Positions 35,001-44,200 of a stretch of 64,000 nt of DNA are shown in pieces. A program made the translations under genes and the position numbers. The notes under the pieces were generated by a model. It saw only the letters and a program-made list of their open reading frames with translations, was not told where the DNA came from and ran no database searches. How positions within the stretch are numbered: position 1 is the stretch's first letter; every line of letters starts with the position of its first letter. This stretch comes from Girardia tigrina (taxonomy: Eukaryota; Platyhelminthes; Tricladida; Dugesiidae): NCBI GenBank assembly GCA_001938485.1, contig MQRK01217781.1, positions 21,683-85,682 of the forward strand. The letters run 5' to 3'.

Positions 35001-36152
35001 GGTTTGACTCATGAAAATTCGGGTCAGGTTGAGAGACTTTTAAGGTTGAACGCCAATCTCTAATCTAAGAGAAGCCAGTAATGAACAATGACCAAGTGAT
35101 ATTAGTTGTATAATTGGTATTTACTCTTGGTATTGTACTGGTAATATACTCTTGATGGAGGTGCAGCAGGTCAAAGGCAAGACGACACACGTACAGCCGG
35201 TTTTAGATTACAGGTTATTGATCTAACACATTCATAGCTAACCGGACGGGAATGGAGAAAATTAAGTGCTAACTGCTTTGTAATTGATTTGAAAAAGGCT
35301 TACTTACAAGTCCATGTGATGAAGAGGTTATGGTTCGGTATGTCGATTGCATTGAAAGACATGTCTAGGATAGTCGAAATCATGCTCAATAAAGAGCGAA
35401 ATGATTTCTTCGTCAGGATTAATTGATGACGTATTTATTGTAAAAAGCTATTGCCTTCCTATTCTCCTTTTTCTAAATCAAATTGAAAACACGTTCAGTA
35501 ATTTGAAGGAAATTACAAAAAAAGGTCCAATCAAATACTTGAGACTGGCCTAATGGCAGCTATATATAATGGCTCAAAGACTGTGAAGGCTATTTTAGGT
35601 ACATGTTGTCTTATATTCCTAGGTGGTTGAATCAAGAAGACATTGTATTTGACTGTCTTGATTTCGAACGAGGATGAACCGTAGATATTGGTACGTCAAT
35701 AGAACCAATAAGTATTCCACTGCTCTTTTTGGCAAAAAATAATCAACTTATCTTCTAGTATATCCTCAGTTCGGAGATTTGTATCAGGCCTCAACAAGCA
35801 TGTTTGATTGAAAGCTTATATTCTAAAAAAAATCTACAAACTTTTTTGTTGGTAAAAAACTTCACCCATAAAAAGTATTTTCAAAATAACAGTCAGCTTT
35901 TAAAAGCAAAGGGATTCTGAAACGAAATCCCAATAGGACATTTATTTCTGGACTAATTGTTATTATATGATTTTATAATATTTGGTTTTTATATATGCAA
36001 TATGATTAAGATTTGTTTTGATAATTTAAGATAATTTTCGAGTGGTTATGGTTCAAGGAATGACAATCAATCCATTGACTTTAAATTGGAAATGGATTAA
36101 CTCTACGTCGGTAAATTTTGCTGTGGAAGCTTACAAATTATCAGATCAATGA
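26078..36152 (+). CDS. COQ3: ubiquinone biosynthesis O-methyltransferase, six exons
   Basis: Exons 26078-26213, 26260-26414, 30330-30444, 30490-30638, 30750-30903, 36031-36152; every junction is GT..AG and the sum is 831 nt (276 residues plus stop). The protein is the mitochondrial SAM-dependent enzyme that O-methylates coenzyme Q intermediates. Landmarks: basic N-terminus (FRNVKIIRHRN, likely mitochondrial targeting), SSKWFKDELAPLRTLN, motif I LLDVGCGGGILTE split from PLARLGASVTGID by a 3.9-kb intron, SNIEFLHSDVE, EVLEHVSDW, LFITTLNRTWLSYL, GTHDWDKFITPDEL and the final exon MTINPLTLNWKW with SVNFAVEAYK. Short introns are 46, 45 and 111 nt; introns 2 and 5 are filled with repeats and pseudogenes. 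The product is somewhat shorter than the human protein. No damage was seen, so it is probably functional. Confidence 0.93.
26580..27330. other. COQ3 intron 2, AT-rich part
   Basis: No coding. At 26580-26630 there is a short copy of the end sequence GTAGTTCCGTATGGGCCC, related to the terminal repeat of the element in PP2A-A intron 1 (GTTCCGTACGAGCCCC on the minus strand). Confidence 0.4.
27330..27565. repeat. TG-rich microsatellite cluster
   Basis: Several short (TG)n tracts (about 27338-27350, 27415-27420, 27540-27552) in a GTGTGTG-rich stretch within COQ3 intron 2. Confidence 0.6.
27714..28242 (+). pseudogene. SEC22-type SNARE pseudogene in COQ3 intron 2
   Basis: Reads MILLTN...AMVLAASMQED, then (with stops and frame change) LFKKMTNLYY, REICCIITKKEFSKKVAFAF, FHNKYGNKFEIASRPYAFIE with FDKDI, then another frame VQRIIVKNIDDVIQ*GESLSALEDKL. 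These follow SEC22B end to end: longin domain (LAASMQED, CYLVL, FPKKLAFAYL, VSRPYSFIEFD) and the start of the SNARE motif (VLQRGEALSALDSKA). The TGA in VIQ*GE sits exactly on the conserved zero-layer Arg and looks like CGA decay. No introns interrupt the homology, so this is probably a retroposed copy. The C-terminal membrane anchor is not recognisable. SEC22 acts in ER-Golgi vesicle fusion; this copy is dead. Confidence 0.85.
28243..29113. other. COQ3 intron 2, unassigned
   Basis: 28680-28990 is GC-richer than average (TGTGGCCTCTCCCGACTTTA) with no open frame that I recognise. The rest is AT-rich. Confidence 0.35.
29114..29354. mobile_element. TTAA-type MITE, copy B
   Basis: 241 bp bounded by TTAA; ends TTAACCCTTTCAATACGAC and, inverted, TTAACCATTACAATACTGC. 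Related to 4511-4680 in the opposite orientation. It contains imperfect internal repeats (GGGATATATAAAT / GGGATATATTTATT). No coding. Confidence 0.75.
29355..30329. other. COQ3 intron 2, distal part
   Basis: AT-rich with no supportable gene. The acceptor is TTAATTTTAG at 30320-30329. Confidence 0.45.
31087..32370 (-). mobile_element. mariner transposon, 1.28 kb, in COQ3 intron 5
   Basis: Terminal repeats TTAGGGTGAACCAAAAGTC on both ends (the right end inverted, GACTTTTGGTTCACCCTAA), flanked by a TA duplication (31085-31086, 32371-32372). The length is typical of mariner. The transposase lies on the minus strand, opposite to the host gene. Confidence 0.93.
31161..32185 (-). pseudogene. mariner transposase, two frameshifts
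   Basis: Three overlapping frames read in order: MENFEIRVLLRHYWKQG with the HTH (NRTAQNWFKRFNEGD, ARSGRP), then VPHELTQIQAEKRFETCQ and IVTCDEKWVYF (first Asp), then LLQQDNAKPHTA (second Asp) and SPDLALSDYHLF (third Asp, DD34D spacing). Shifts at about 31850 and 31620 are the only obvious lesions. Family motifs WVPHEL-like, YSPDL and DYHLFRSM are kept. It is a young but inactive copy, of the SETMAR-like/irritans-mauritiana group by motif. Confidence 0.92.
32710..35062 (+). mobile_element. hAT element remnant with GGGTCGGGT subterminal repeats
   Basis: Ends TAGAGATGGGCG and inverse CGCCAATCTCTA; flanks ATCTATAG and ATCTAAGA are an imperfect 8-bp duplication. Near both ends are arrays of GGGTTCGGG/GGGTCGGGTCGG. 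Two segments occur twice in direct order: 33648-33745 repeats 34470-34575 and 33955-34022 repeats 34956-35024, so an internally deleted copy is fused with or nested in another. Transposase pieces read LTLDELTLKIINSG and DDLISFLIEF, then VFLNPRAKNSSTFLI (hAT C-terminal LDPRFK region, 34701-34895). 34590-34625 resembles a tRNA A box by chance or descent. Confidence 0.7.
35160..35770 (+). pseudogene. LTR-retrotransposon reverse transcriptase remnant
   Basis: Heavily decayed, but the order TTHVQPVLDYRLL, FVIDLKKAYLQVHVMKRLW and GLIDDVFIVKS (the YIDD box as LIDD) matches the fingers-palm part of retrotransposon RTs of the kind with PVLDYR and DLKKAYLQ motifs. Later NLKEITKKGPIKYLRL corresponds to the region after the palm. 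It lies in COQ3 intron 5 in the sense direction. Confidence 0.6.
35771..36030. other. COQ3 intron 5, end
   Basis: No coding. Acceptor ATAATTTAAG at 36021-36030, chosen because it gives NNFRVVMVQGM in frame with the COQ3 C-terminus. A later AG at 36041-36042 would lose three or four residues. Confidence 0.5.
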
Positions 36153-36506
36153 GATGTTTCGTGTTAATATTCAATAAAACGATTAATTTTGCATTAACTC
36201 TTTCTTTTTATGTTAAAAATTTGTAATAAAATTGAGAATTTTCTATAATATGAAAAGTTAAAGAAAATAATATTTCCTGATATATGATGCCTCAACTATG
36301 ACATGATTTGTTTAGTAAATAAAAATTGTTTGATTAAATTTTAACGAATGAATCATTTTACCATATGTTAAATATTTTATAACCGTGTTAATCACTATTG
36401 TCTGACAGGCAGCGCAGTGGAAACATAATTATAGTTCATTACGTGACTCTTGATAACCCCATATAACGGACCAATAGTTAAACGAATGTCTAAGATTGTG
36501 CTGAAA

Positions 36507-36705
36507 TTAACCCATTATTGCCGAAAATTATGTAATATGAATTTTTCATAATTTTTCATGGCATTTCTTGGTCAAGGTCAGCCGGCTACTGCGCATGCAT
36601 GCCTGGTGACAGAGAAACAAAACATAGCTAAATGCAATGTCTTTACTTTTACAGCCATTTTTATTAGCTGGGCACGAATGTTCCCGTTCGGCGTTAATGG
36701 GTTAA
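36507..36705. mobile_element. TTAA-type MITE, second family
   Basis: 199 bp with ends TTAACCCATTATTGCCGAA and, inverted, TTAACCCATTAACGCCGAAC; TTAA at both borders. GC-rich middle (GTCAGCCGGCTACTGCGCATG). Lies 355 bp after the COQ3 stop. Confidence 0.8.
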
Positions 36706-38666
36706 GTCGTTATATATATCATATGTCCTATAATTAACAAAAAAAAAGTAAAAACGGTGTCTCTTGTGGGATCAACATCGTTCTCTGGATCTGTTTGACG
36801 GTCATTTCATCTATTCCTTTTTATGTCCCCAATAATCAGAATTAATAGATCTGAATAGAGATTTTTCTCGATTTTCTGGCGATTCGTCAATTCATCTTTT
36901 AGGATTACATATCCAAGATATGACTCGCAACCAGTCTAACCTCGCCAAGACGAACATCACATTTCACCATTTCATTAGTAGGCTCAAAACACACATTGTT
37001 AATCTCAACAACACTCAGTTGTTCAGTTCCGCAAGTTAATATAAACAAATTCATGCATTACATGTATATATAACTCATATTTATTTAATTTAAGCCGAGA
37101 TCGATCAACTATTAAAAATCAAGCTCTGTTTTACATGTTGTTTACTAATTTATTATTTAGAACTGAACGGTGTTGTAATTGATTGTCGAAGATTTGAATT
37201 ATTCATTGAAACTTTAAATAGTACAATTGTTAAATAGTACACAATTGTTAATAGATAATAAAGTTTTATTGAAGAATTTGTGTTCGCTTCTCACATATTT
37301 ATATTGGCAGGAAAGGAGTCGTTTGACGTAATTTTAAAGTATGTTTTAAATACTATTCTACCTAAAGATGAATTTACCACATATATAACTTAAGAAAGAC
37401 TCATCCTCAACGAAGGTCATTGACAATATTGAGTAAGGTCCAAAGGATGAGACGATTGACACACAAAGACTTGATTATCTCCGGACATAATAGTTTATTT
37501 CGAAAAGATTTGACGACATCAGCGAAAATTCAGACTATAACACAGTGGAGATACATACAAGTACTGTCATCGATATTCTGGAGAAGATAGAGGAGATGGG
37601 ATACAGAAGCCATGAAAAATGCAGACCTGGAGAAATTCTTTTTTGAGCCCGAGACAATGTATGAATTTCAGAAATAAATTCTAGGGAAAGACATTGGAAA
37701 CTATAAAAGGTGGGTAAAATCTTTCCCGGACGTGACAACATGATAAGAAAGACGATATTCGTTCAGTATAATAATATTTTAAATCAATCTATAACAATTA
37801 CAGAATATTTTCTTTTTACAAATAAAATTACAAGTGTTAAATTGTGTATGTATGTGTGAATCCCCTTACTTATTCCCTTTTACATTAAAGGACTGGTTTT
37901 CGTTCAGAGTCTAATAATTTAGAAAAAACGGTAACCCGGTTAGTAAAAATAAAATAATAATATCAAAGTGATTTTATTAATATTTAACTCTGTAGATAAA
38001 AGTAAAGATTTTAATATTATTTGCTTAAAACCTTAGATCCGTGCCGCTGGAACAATTAAATTTTTCAGGCACAATCTAGTCTTCCACAAATTATAAGGCT
38101 TCGGTAATTATACTGAATTTCAAGAAAGTTGTCTCGGATTTCTTCGTATATAATCAAGTGAATTAACTGTCTTCTTCCAAGGAGAGTTTCTTGAACTGAA
38201 CTATGGATAAAATTCTCGCCTAGTCCTTTTTCTTACCTGAACTATTGATAAAATTCTCGCACTAGTGATCTGTAGTGTTCACTAAATCAGATCATCAGCA
38301 GCAACCAATTAAGAATTTTTTTCAGGTGATATGTAATTTAATTTTTTGATTTTTAATTTTGAAAAAAAATTCTTAATTGGATTTGCGACCCCTGAAATTT
38401 TTAAAACTGAAAAATTCAGATGCACATTAAAAAATTTTTAAAACAATTAAAGAAAATTTTGAAATATAAAAAAAACTGTTATGAATTTATAAAAAATGAC
38501 AAAAAATCGAACTTTGTTTATACGAATTAATTTTTGATTATTTCGCGAGTTTATTATAAACATTTGTATATTATCCAAAGTCGCCATTGAAAAATTGTTC
38601 TCGAGAATTAACTGTTTAACTGAATCATTTTTGGTCTTTTTTCTCTCACTTTCCATTTAATCGAGT
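36706..38666. other. spacer with one coding-like remnant
   Basis: 37500-37740 on the plus strand contains KRFDDISENSDYNTVEIH and TVIDILEKIEEMGYRSHEK in one frame with nearby stops. It resembles a decayed exon or Gag piece, but no family was recognised. The rest is AT-rich. Confidence 0.35.
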
Positions 38667-39449
38667 ATGGAAGCAATCGGTTTATATAATTTCACTTCAA
38701 AAGAACCCGATGAATTGAGTTTTGCCAAAGGCGCTCAACTCAAAATTCTCAATATGGAAGACGATCCCAATTGGTTCAAAGCCGAATGTGATAGTAAAAC
38801 GGGTCTCGTCCCAGCCAAGTACATCGAAATGCAGCCCCATCCGTGTCTTTCAGTAAATATGCAATCGATCGATGACACGATCGTATTGATGTTGTCGAAA
38901 ATCCGTAACGAATACAACCACCAGGCGATCAATTCGGTCGATCATTCCGGGAATAGCGCTTCCGATTTGTCCTGGATATCGTTGATCGATCACGATCGAT
39001 CGTCAAAGGGAATTGTCGCCAATAACAACATGGACTCGTCGAATTCGAAACCGGTGGTGTTTCCCGACTCGTATTATCCGCCAATCGATCAACCTCAACT
39101 TCAACAGTCAATTATGATTGGTAAATCGCTATCGACCTCGACAATCAAGAAACTGGTGAGTTGTCGAATTGAATCGTCAACGGGAACAACGACCGAACCA
39201 CAATCTTTCATCGTCTGGATCACGGTGCGTGCAGGTGTGGTGGCGACGCTTCGAAAGTACGAACGCCACCAAAATATGGTAAGCTTTATCGATCGGCGAG
39301 CGAATCTTCCCGTGTCACATTTCAGTACACGACCACTTGGCTCGTTCCATGAGATACACGGAACACATCCCGGGCACATCAAATATCGATCTCAACATGC
39401 TCTGTTATTTCTTCTTTTTATACCTTCTTCTAACTCTGTAGGCTGCTAA
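38667..39449 (+). CDS. GRB2-type N-terminal SH3 protein, SH2 not found
   Basis: Residues 1-58 are a GRB2/drk/sem-5 N-terminal SH3 domain: MEAIGLYNFTSKEPDELSF, LKILNMEDDPNWFKAE, GLVPAKYIEMQPHP (the ALYDY, W and YIEM-PHP landmarks, where the ligand-binding Trp is NW). In GRB2 an SH2 domain starting WFFGK follows at once; here the frame continues CLSVNMQSIDDTIVL and then a Ser/Asp-rich, probably disordered region (DSYYPPIDQPQLQQS is a possible SH3/SH2 ligand). The region is CpG- and GC-rich against its AT-rich flanks, so truly coding. The frame is open for 260 residues, but 39156-39234 (GTGAGT..GTGCAG, 79 nt) and 39279-39325 (GTAAGC..TTTCAG, 47 nt) look like introns; spliced length would be 219. 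A divergent adaptor or a partial gene. Confidence 0.75.
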   Translation: MEAIGLYNFTSKEPDELSFAKGAQLKILNMEDDPNWFKAECDSKTGLVPAKYIEMQPHPCLSVNMQSIDDTIVLMLSKIRNEYNHQAINSVDHSGNSASDLSWISLIDHDRSSKGIVANNNMDSSNSKPVVFPDSYYPPIDQPQLQQSIMIGKSLSTSTIKKLVSCRIESSTGTTTEPQSFIVWITVRAGVVATLRKYERHQNMVSFIDRRANLPVSHFSTRPLGSFHEIHGTHPGHIKYRSQHALLFLLFIPSSNSVGC

Positions 39450-40156
39450 GGCTTTGTGAGTTATTAACTCTTAACTTTGTAGGTTGTACCTAAATTTTCT
39501 TCTATTGTTGTTTTTTAACCTTTATAATCTAACTTATTTTCTTAACTTCTTCTTATAAATAATAATATTTACCTTTTAATATAAATAATTATATAATATA
39601 AATAATTATTTCTCATATTTATTTATTTAATTATATATATATTTATTTAATTATTTCTCATTTCTTATATAAATAATAATTCTTATTATTTACTAAAAAG
39701 GACAAATATAACAAAAATATATTGTTAAATAATATAACGAAAATAAATAAAATAACATATTGTTCATATAGCTCAACATATTCGAGAGAAACTCAAATAT
39801 TTATCAAAAAAAATTTTTGTAGAGTAAATCTTAAAAAACAACTTTTTTTACGATTAATTTTAATAAAAACATTTAATCAATTTAAAATTGATTAATTTAA
39901 AATCAATTTAAAATTTGGTTCAAAGATGTGAGAAAATTTTTTTTCATTTTTTACAAATAATGATTTTTTTGTTTATCTCGAATACAATTACTAGGTGTTT
40001 TTTTCGAGATAAGACGGTAGTGCAGCACAAATAAGCTAGAAAGTAGATGGTCAGTATCAGATCAAAAAGCTGATGTTAAATTCTAGACAATATTAAAAGG
40101 ACTTATGTTTGTATGATTGTTTACATTATTTTGTTATTTAAAAACATTGTTTAAAT
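39450..40156. other. AT-rich spacer
   Basis: Simple AT repeats (TTATATAAATAATTATT type) and A-runs; no gene seen. Confidence 0.5.
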
Positions 40157-40243
40157 CAGGGCTGCGGAGTTGGAGTCAGAGTCGGACATTTTAAAAATAT
40201 ATGAGTTGGAGTCGGGTAAATTTAGTCCGATTCGGGTGCCCTG
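40157..40243. mobile_element. 87-bp hAT-type MITE with perfect 8-bp duplication
   Basis: Ends CAGGGCTGCGGAG and inverse of CCAGGGCACCCGAAT; flanked on both sides by GTTTAAAT (40149-40156, 40244-40251). Inside is repeated GAGTTGGAGTC. Short CAGGG ends with 8-bp duplications are typical of hAT elements. Confidence 0.85.
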
Positions 40244-40251
40244 GTTTAAAT

Positions 40252-41212
40252 TAACTCACAAAAAAGATTATAGTTAAGAAATCAAATATAAAAATTAAAT
40301 AAAATATTCGTAGCAATTTTTTATTGCGAAATAACAATTCATATTATGTCTTAGTGTTGTTATTTGTTTAACTAAACCTAATATAAGTAGTCATTAATAA
40401 ATCTCTTTAAGACTTATTTTAATTAAGTATTTATAATCAATTCGTAACATAATGTTAAATATTCCTTTTAGAAAAAATATCGAAAATAATTTAATCTTCT
40501 TAACCATTCATTTAATTCAACATATAGTTTATAGTTTTGACACTGAATTCATTATTAAATTAGATCTTTAAATGCAATAAACAAATTAACTTGGTTAATC
40601 ACAAAGCCAATTCCTTATTTTATCATGCTAATTTCAATTTGTAATTTGGCTAAAAAATATGTTTTAAAATATTGTGACAATGGAAATAAATCCTTTTATC
40701 AAAAATTTGGTTTTAATAGTTTTGAGTTAAACCCAAAAACTATAAACTATAAAAAGTCAAAACTATTTTATATTTTGTTAAATTACGTTACTCTAATTTC
40801 AACTGTATATAATTTAAATTTATATTTTAAATGGTGTAAAAACAATTTCTACATCAAATAATTGTTGCTCTAAATTATTGCATTTCAGATCGTTCATGTT
40901 AAATCCTAAGTTTTTCTTACAGGTTCAGAATTTAAAACATAATATTTCCTATTCATATCATTAGTAATAAAAACAACAAATCCATAAAGTAGATAGTAAA
41001 TAATTTTTTAAAAAAAAACAAAATATATAACAAATTAATTTTTTTAAATTAAACGAAAATAATCTGTTTAAATGTTTGATTTTATTTACAAAGTAAAATT
41101 TGTTTGAATTTTCAAATTGAAAATTATTTCCAAGGTATTTATAATATAGGACTATAGATTTTTTTTGTGAAATTTGACAATTAATATCGATATCTCCAGA
41201 GCTTTTTGTACA
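40252..41212. other. AT-rich spacer before PP2A-A
   Basis: No gene is supported; the 78-codon open frame at 40625 is AT-rich noise. An inverted similarity exists between about 40520-40545 and 40735-40765 (TAGTTTATAGTTTTGAC / GTCAAAACTA type). 41165-41212 is the likely 5' UTR. Confidence 0.4.
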
Positions 41213-44200
41213 ATGAATATTGAAAGCAATAATGAAAAATATTATCCAATAGCTGTTCTCATTGAAGAACTGAGAAACGATGATGTTCAATTGCGTTTAA
41301 ATAGCATTAAACGATTAACAACCATATCTCTTGCCCTGGGAGCCGAAAGAACAAGATCGGAATTGATTCCGTTTTTAACAGAAACGATTTATGATGAAGA
41401 CGAAGTGTTATTAGCTCTGGCGGAACAATTGGGCAATTTTATAACGTATGTCGGAGGACCGGAATTTGCGTACACGCTTTTACCGCCGCTGGAGAATTTG
41501 GCGATTGTACGGAGGTTTTATCGATTTTGGGTGTTTTTGGTTATCGATCTCCACCGGTTTGAGAGTGTGAATCTATGGAAAAAAATTAACTTTTCATTCC
41601 TTCGTTTTTATACATTTTCTTCAGTTAAGTTGCTTAATTCTCTGTATTTTTCCAGTTTTATTTTGAATTTTTTTCTACTTTTATTTTAGCTAATTTTAAA
41701 ATATTCGAAAAATTATTTTAATTTAAAAAAAACAATTTTTTTATTTTTCTGGCAATATTTGATAATTTTTAAATAATTAAATACATTCTATTTATTTCTA
41801 TAATAAAACTTGTATTTTTTTGAAAAATATTTTTGTGATTCTTTAAATATTCAATATTTGGTAATTTTATGTATATATATATATACAATTAATTTAAATA
41901 TAATTTATTAATCGATTTCTAAAATTTAGAAAAATTGATTTTGTTTTGAAAATAAGTTTTGTGGGTTGAGGGAAGAGAAGTTATTTTAATTTGATAAAAA
42001 ATCTTAAATATTCTTTAATATAATCTTTAATCTTAAATATTCTTTTTATTTTTTTCAGTTAATATTTTATAATTCTTAAATATTAAAAGAACGAAAATCG
42101 ATTTTATTATTAAAATTTATTAATTTTTTCAATTTTGAAAATATAGAAAAAAATACATTATAAAATAAAAGAATGTTTTTTGAAATAAATATAGTATTTT
42201 TTAATTTACAGAATTTTGGGTATACGGGCCACTGCAAAAATAAAAGTATGAAAATATATGAAAAATTACAAGCATTCCAGGAAAAATAATTTAAAAATTA
42301 AAAAAAAATATTTAAAATGCTTAAAAGCAACCTAACAAGAAAAATATCTACATTTCTTATGTAATCACTTGCTTCTCTGACTTATTTTTTTCTTCTCATA
42401 ATATTTCGAAATATTTCTTTTCGTTGCAATTTGTTTAGCTTTTATTCGGATTGCAACTGTTAAGATCCCTCTGTTTGCATTTCTAGAGTTTATGATTCAA
42501 TCTTTAAGTTCAGTCTCCAATTCTGACTATATTCCTTTGTTCTTCATCTTGAACGTTTAGTCGGCGGCATCTTCTCCAAAACTTTTTCTAATTTTCTTCA
42601 ATCGCGGATGCATCTTTCATCAATCTTATAATCGTTCTGTAGCTCTATTTCTATGTGCTATATCGTATGATACAATCTCAAGTTTCATTGCAGCAACTTC
42701 TTTTTCTTCTCATTTTTTAAAACTATTTTTTATTTATTCTTTTTTTTAGTAAAAATTTACCTAAAATAATTTTAAAAACAATTCAAAAAAATTATTTCAT
42801 TTTAAATATAAAAAAAATACTTATAAAATATATTAAGCATACCTAAAAATATTCATATTTGTTTCAACAAATTATTAAACATTTATTTCATTCATCTAAT
42901 CGGGGTACAAATATTTCCTAATTTAATTCGAATAATTTCTAAAAAAAGCCAGTGGTTACATAATGACTACATATGTTTTCATTGATATCTTGTGACTTCA
43001 AAAACATTTATATAAATTTTGTAAAATTATAGAAATATAGATAATAGGAATATAGATAATTTTTATATATTGTCATACTTTTATTTTTCCTGGGGCTCGT
43101 ACGGAACTATACCAATTTTTTTCAATTTAAATTTCGTTTTAATTAGAAATTTGTTACTAATATTTAATTTTAATAGTTTTTAAAATACTTATTAGTTTTT
43201 TTGCAGTTTATTTCTAAAAAAACATTCTTTTATTTTGTAATAAAATTATCTATTTTTTATTAGATTTTCAAAATCGATTAATTAATAAATTTTAATAAGT
43301 TGACTTTCGTTTTTTTTGGAATATTTTAGAATTAAAGAATATTAACTGAAAAAAATAAAAAGAATATTTAAATATTTAAAAAGTATTTTTTCGAAGTAAA
43401 TTAAAATTTCTAAATATTTTTAAACTAATTAAAAAAGTACAAAATATTAAAAATTATAATAAAGAATTTATTTTTTTAATAAATTTTCAAATTTTAATCA
43501 ATCAAAAAATATTTAAAAAAAAATAAAAAAAATTTGTTCTATATTAAAATATTTTTTTGAAAATTTTAAAATTATCTAAAAAAATATTTGTAACAAATTT
43601 CAAAATATTTTTAACATAAACGGTAGAGATACTTAAAATAATGATAATGTACAAGAACGAATGACGAACACGTGGTTGTATTTAAATTGTTTTTCGTTGA
43701 TCTGAAAGCATAGCCAAAAACACCCTCGATTTCTAGTAATATTTTACGGTGAAAATCCAGGTCGAAGAGTCTGTTGTGAGAGAAAAAGCGGTCGAATCGT
43801 TGCGTAAAATCGCCCCCGAGCATAACTCGTCCCATCTCGAGGAATATTACATCCCGCTCATCAACAAATTGGCCAAGGGTGAGTGGTTCACGAGCCGGAC
43901 TTCTGCGTGCGGCCTACTGAGCGCTGTCTACTCGAGAATCGGGGATTTATCGAAGAACAATATGAGAATGCTGTATAAAGTGTTGTGCAAGGATGACACG
44001 CCGATGGTGAGGCGAGCGGCGGCTGCTCGATTGGGAGAAATGGCGGCCGTGATGGAGCCGGGCTTGGTGCGGTCGGATTTGGTGCCTTTATTTGCTCAAA
44101 TGATCCAGGACGAGGATCATGATTCTGTGCGACTGTTGGCGGTCGAGGCGACAGTTCAGTTGTGTGGGGCTATAAAAATGTCGTGTTCCATTGCCGATAT

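Noticed and set aside
38735-39382. Minus-strand open frames opposite the SH3 gene
   Set aside because: Shadows of a GC-rich coding region; the plus frame has the SH3 domain.
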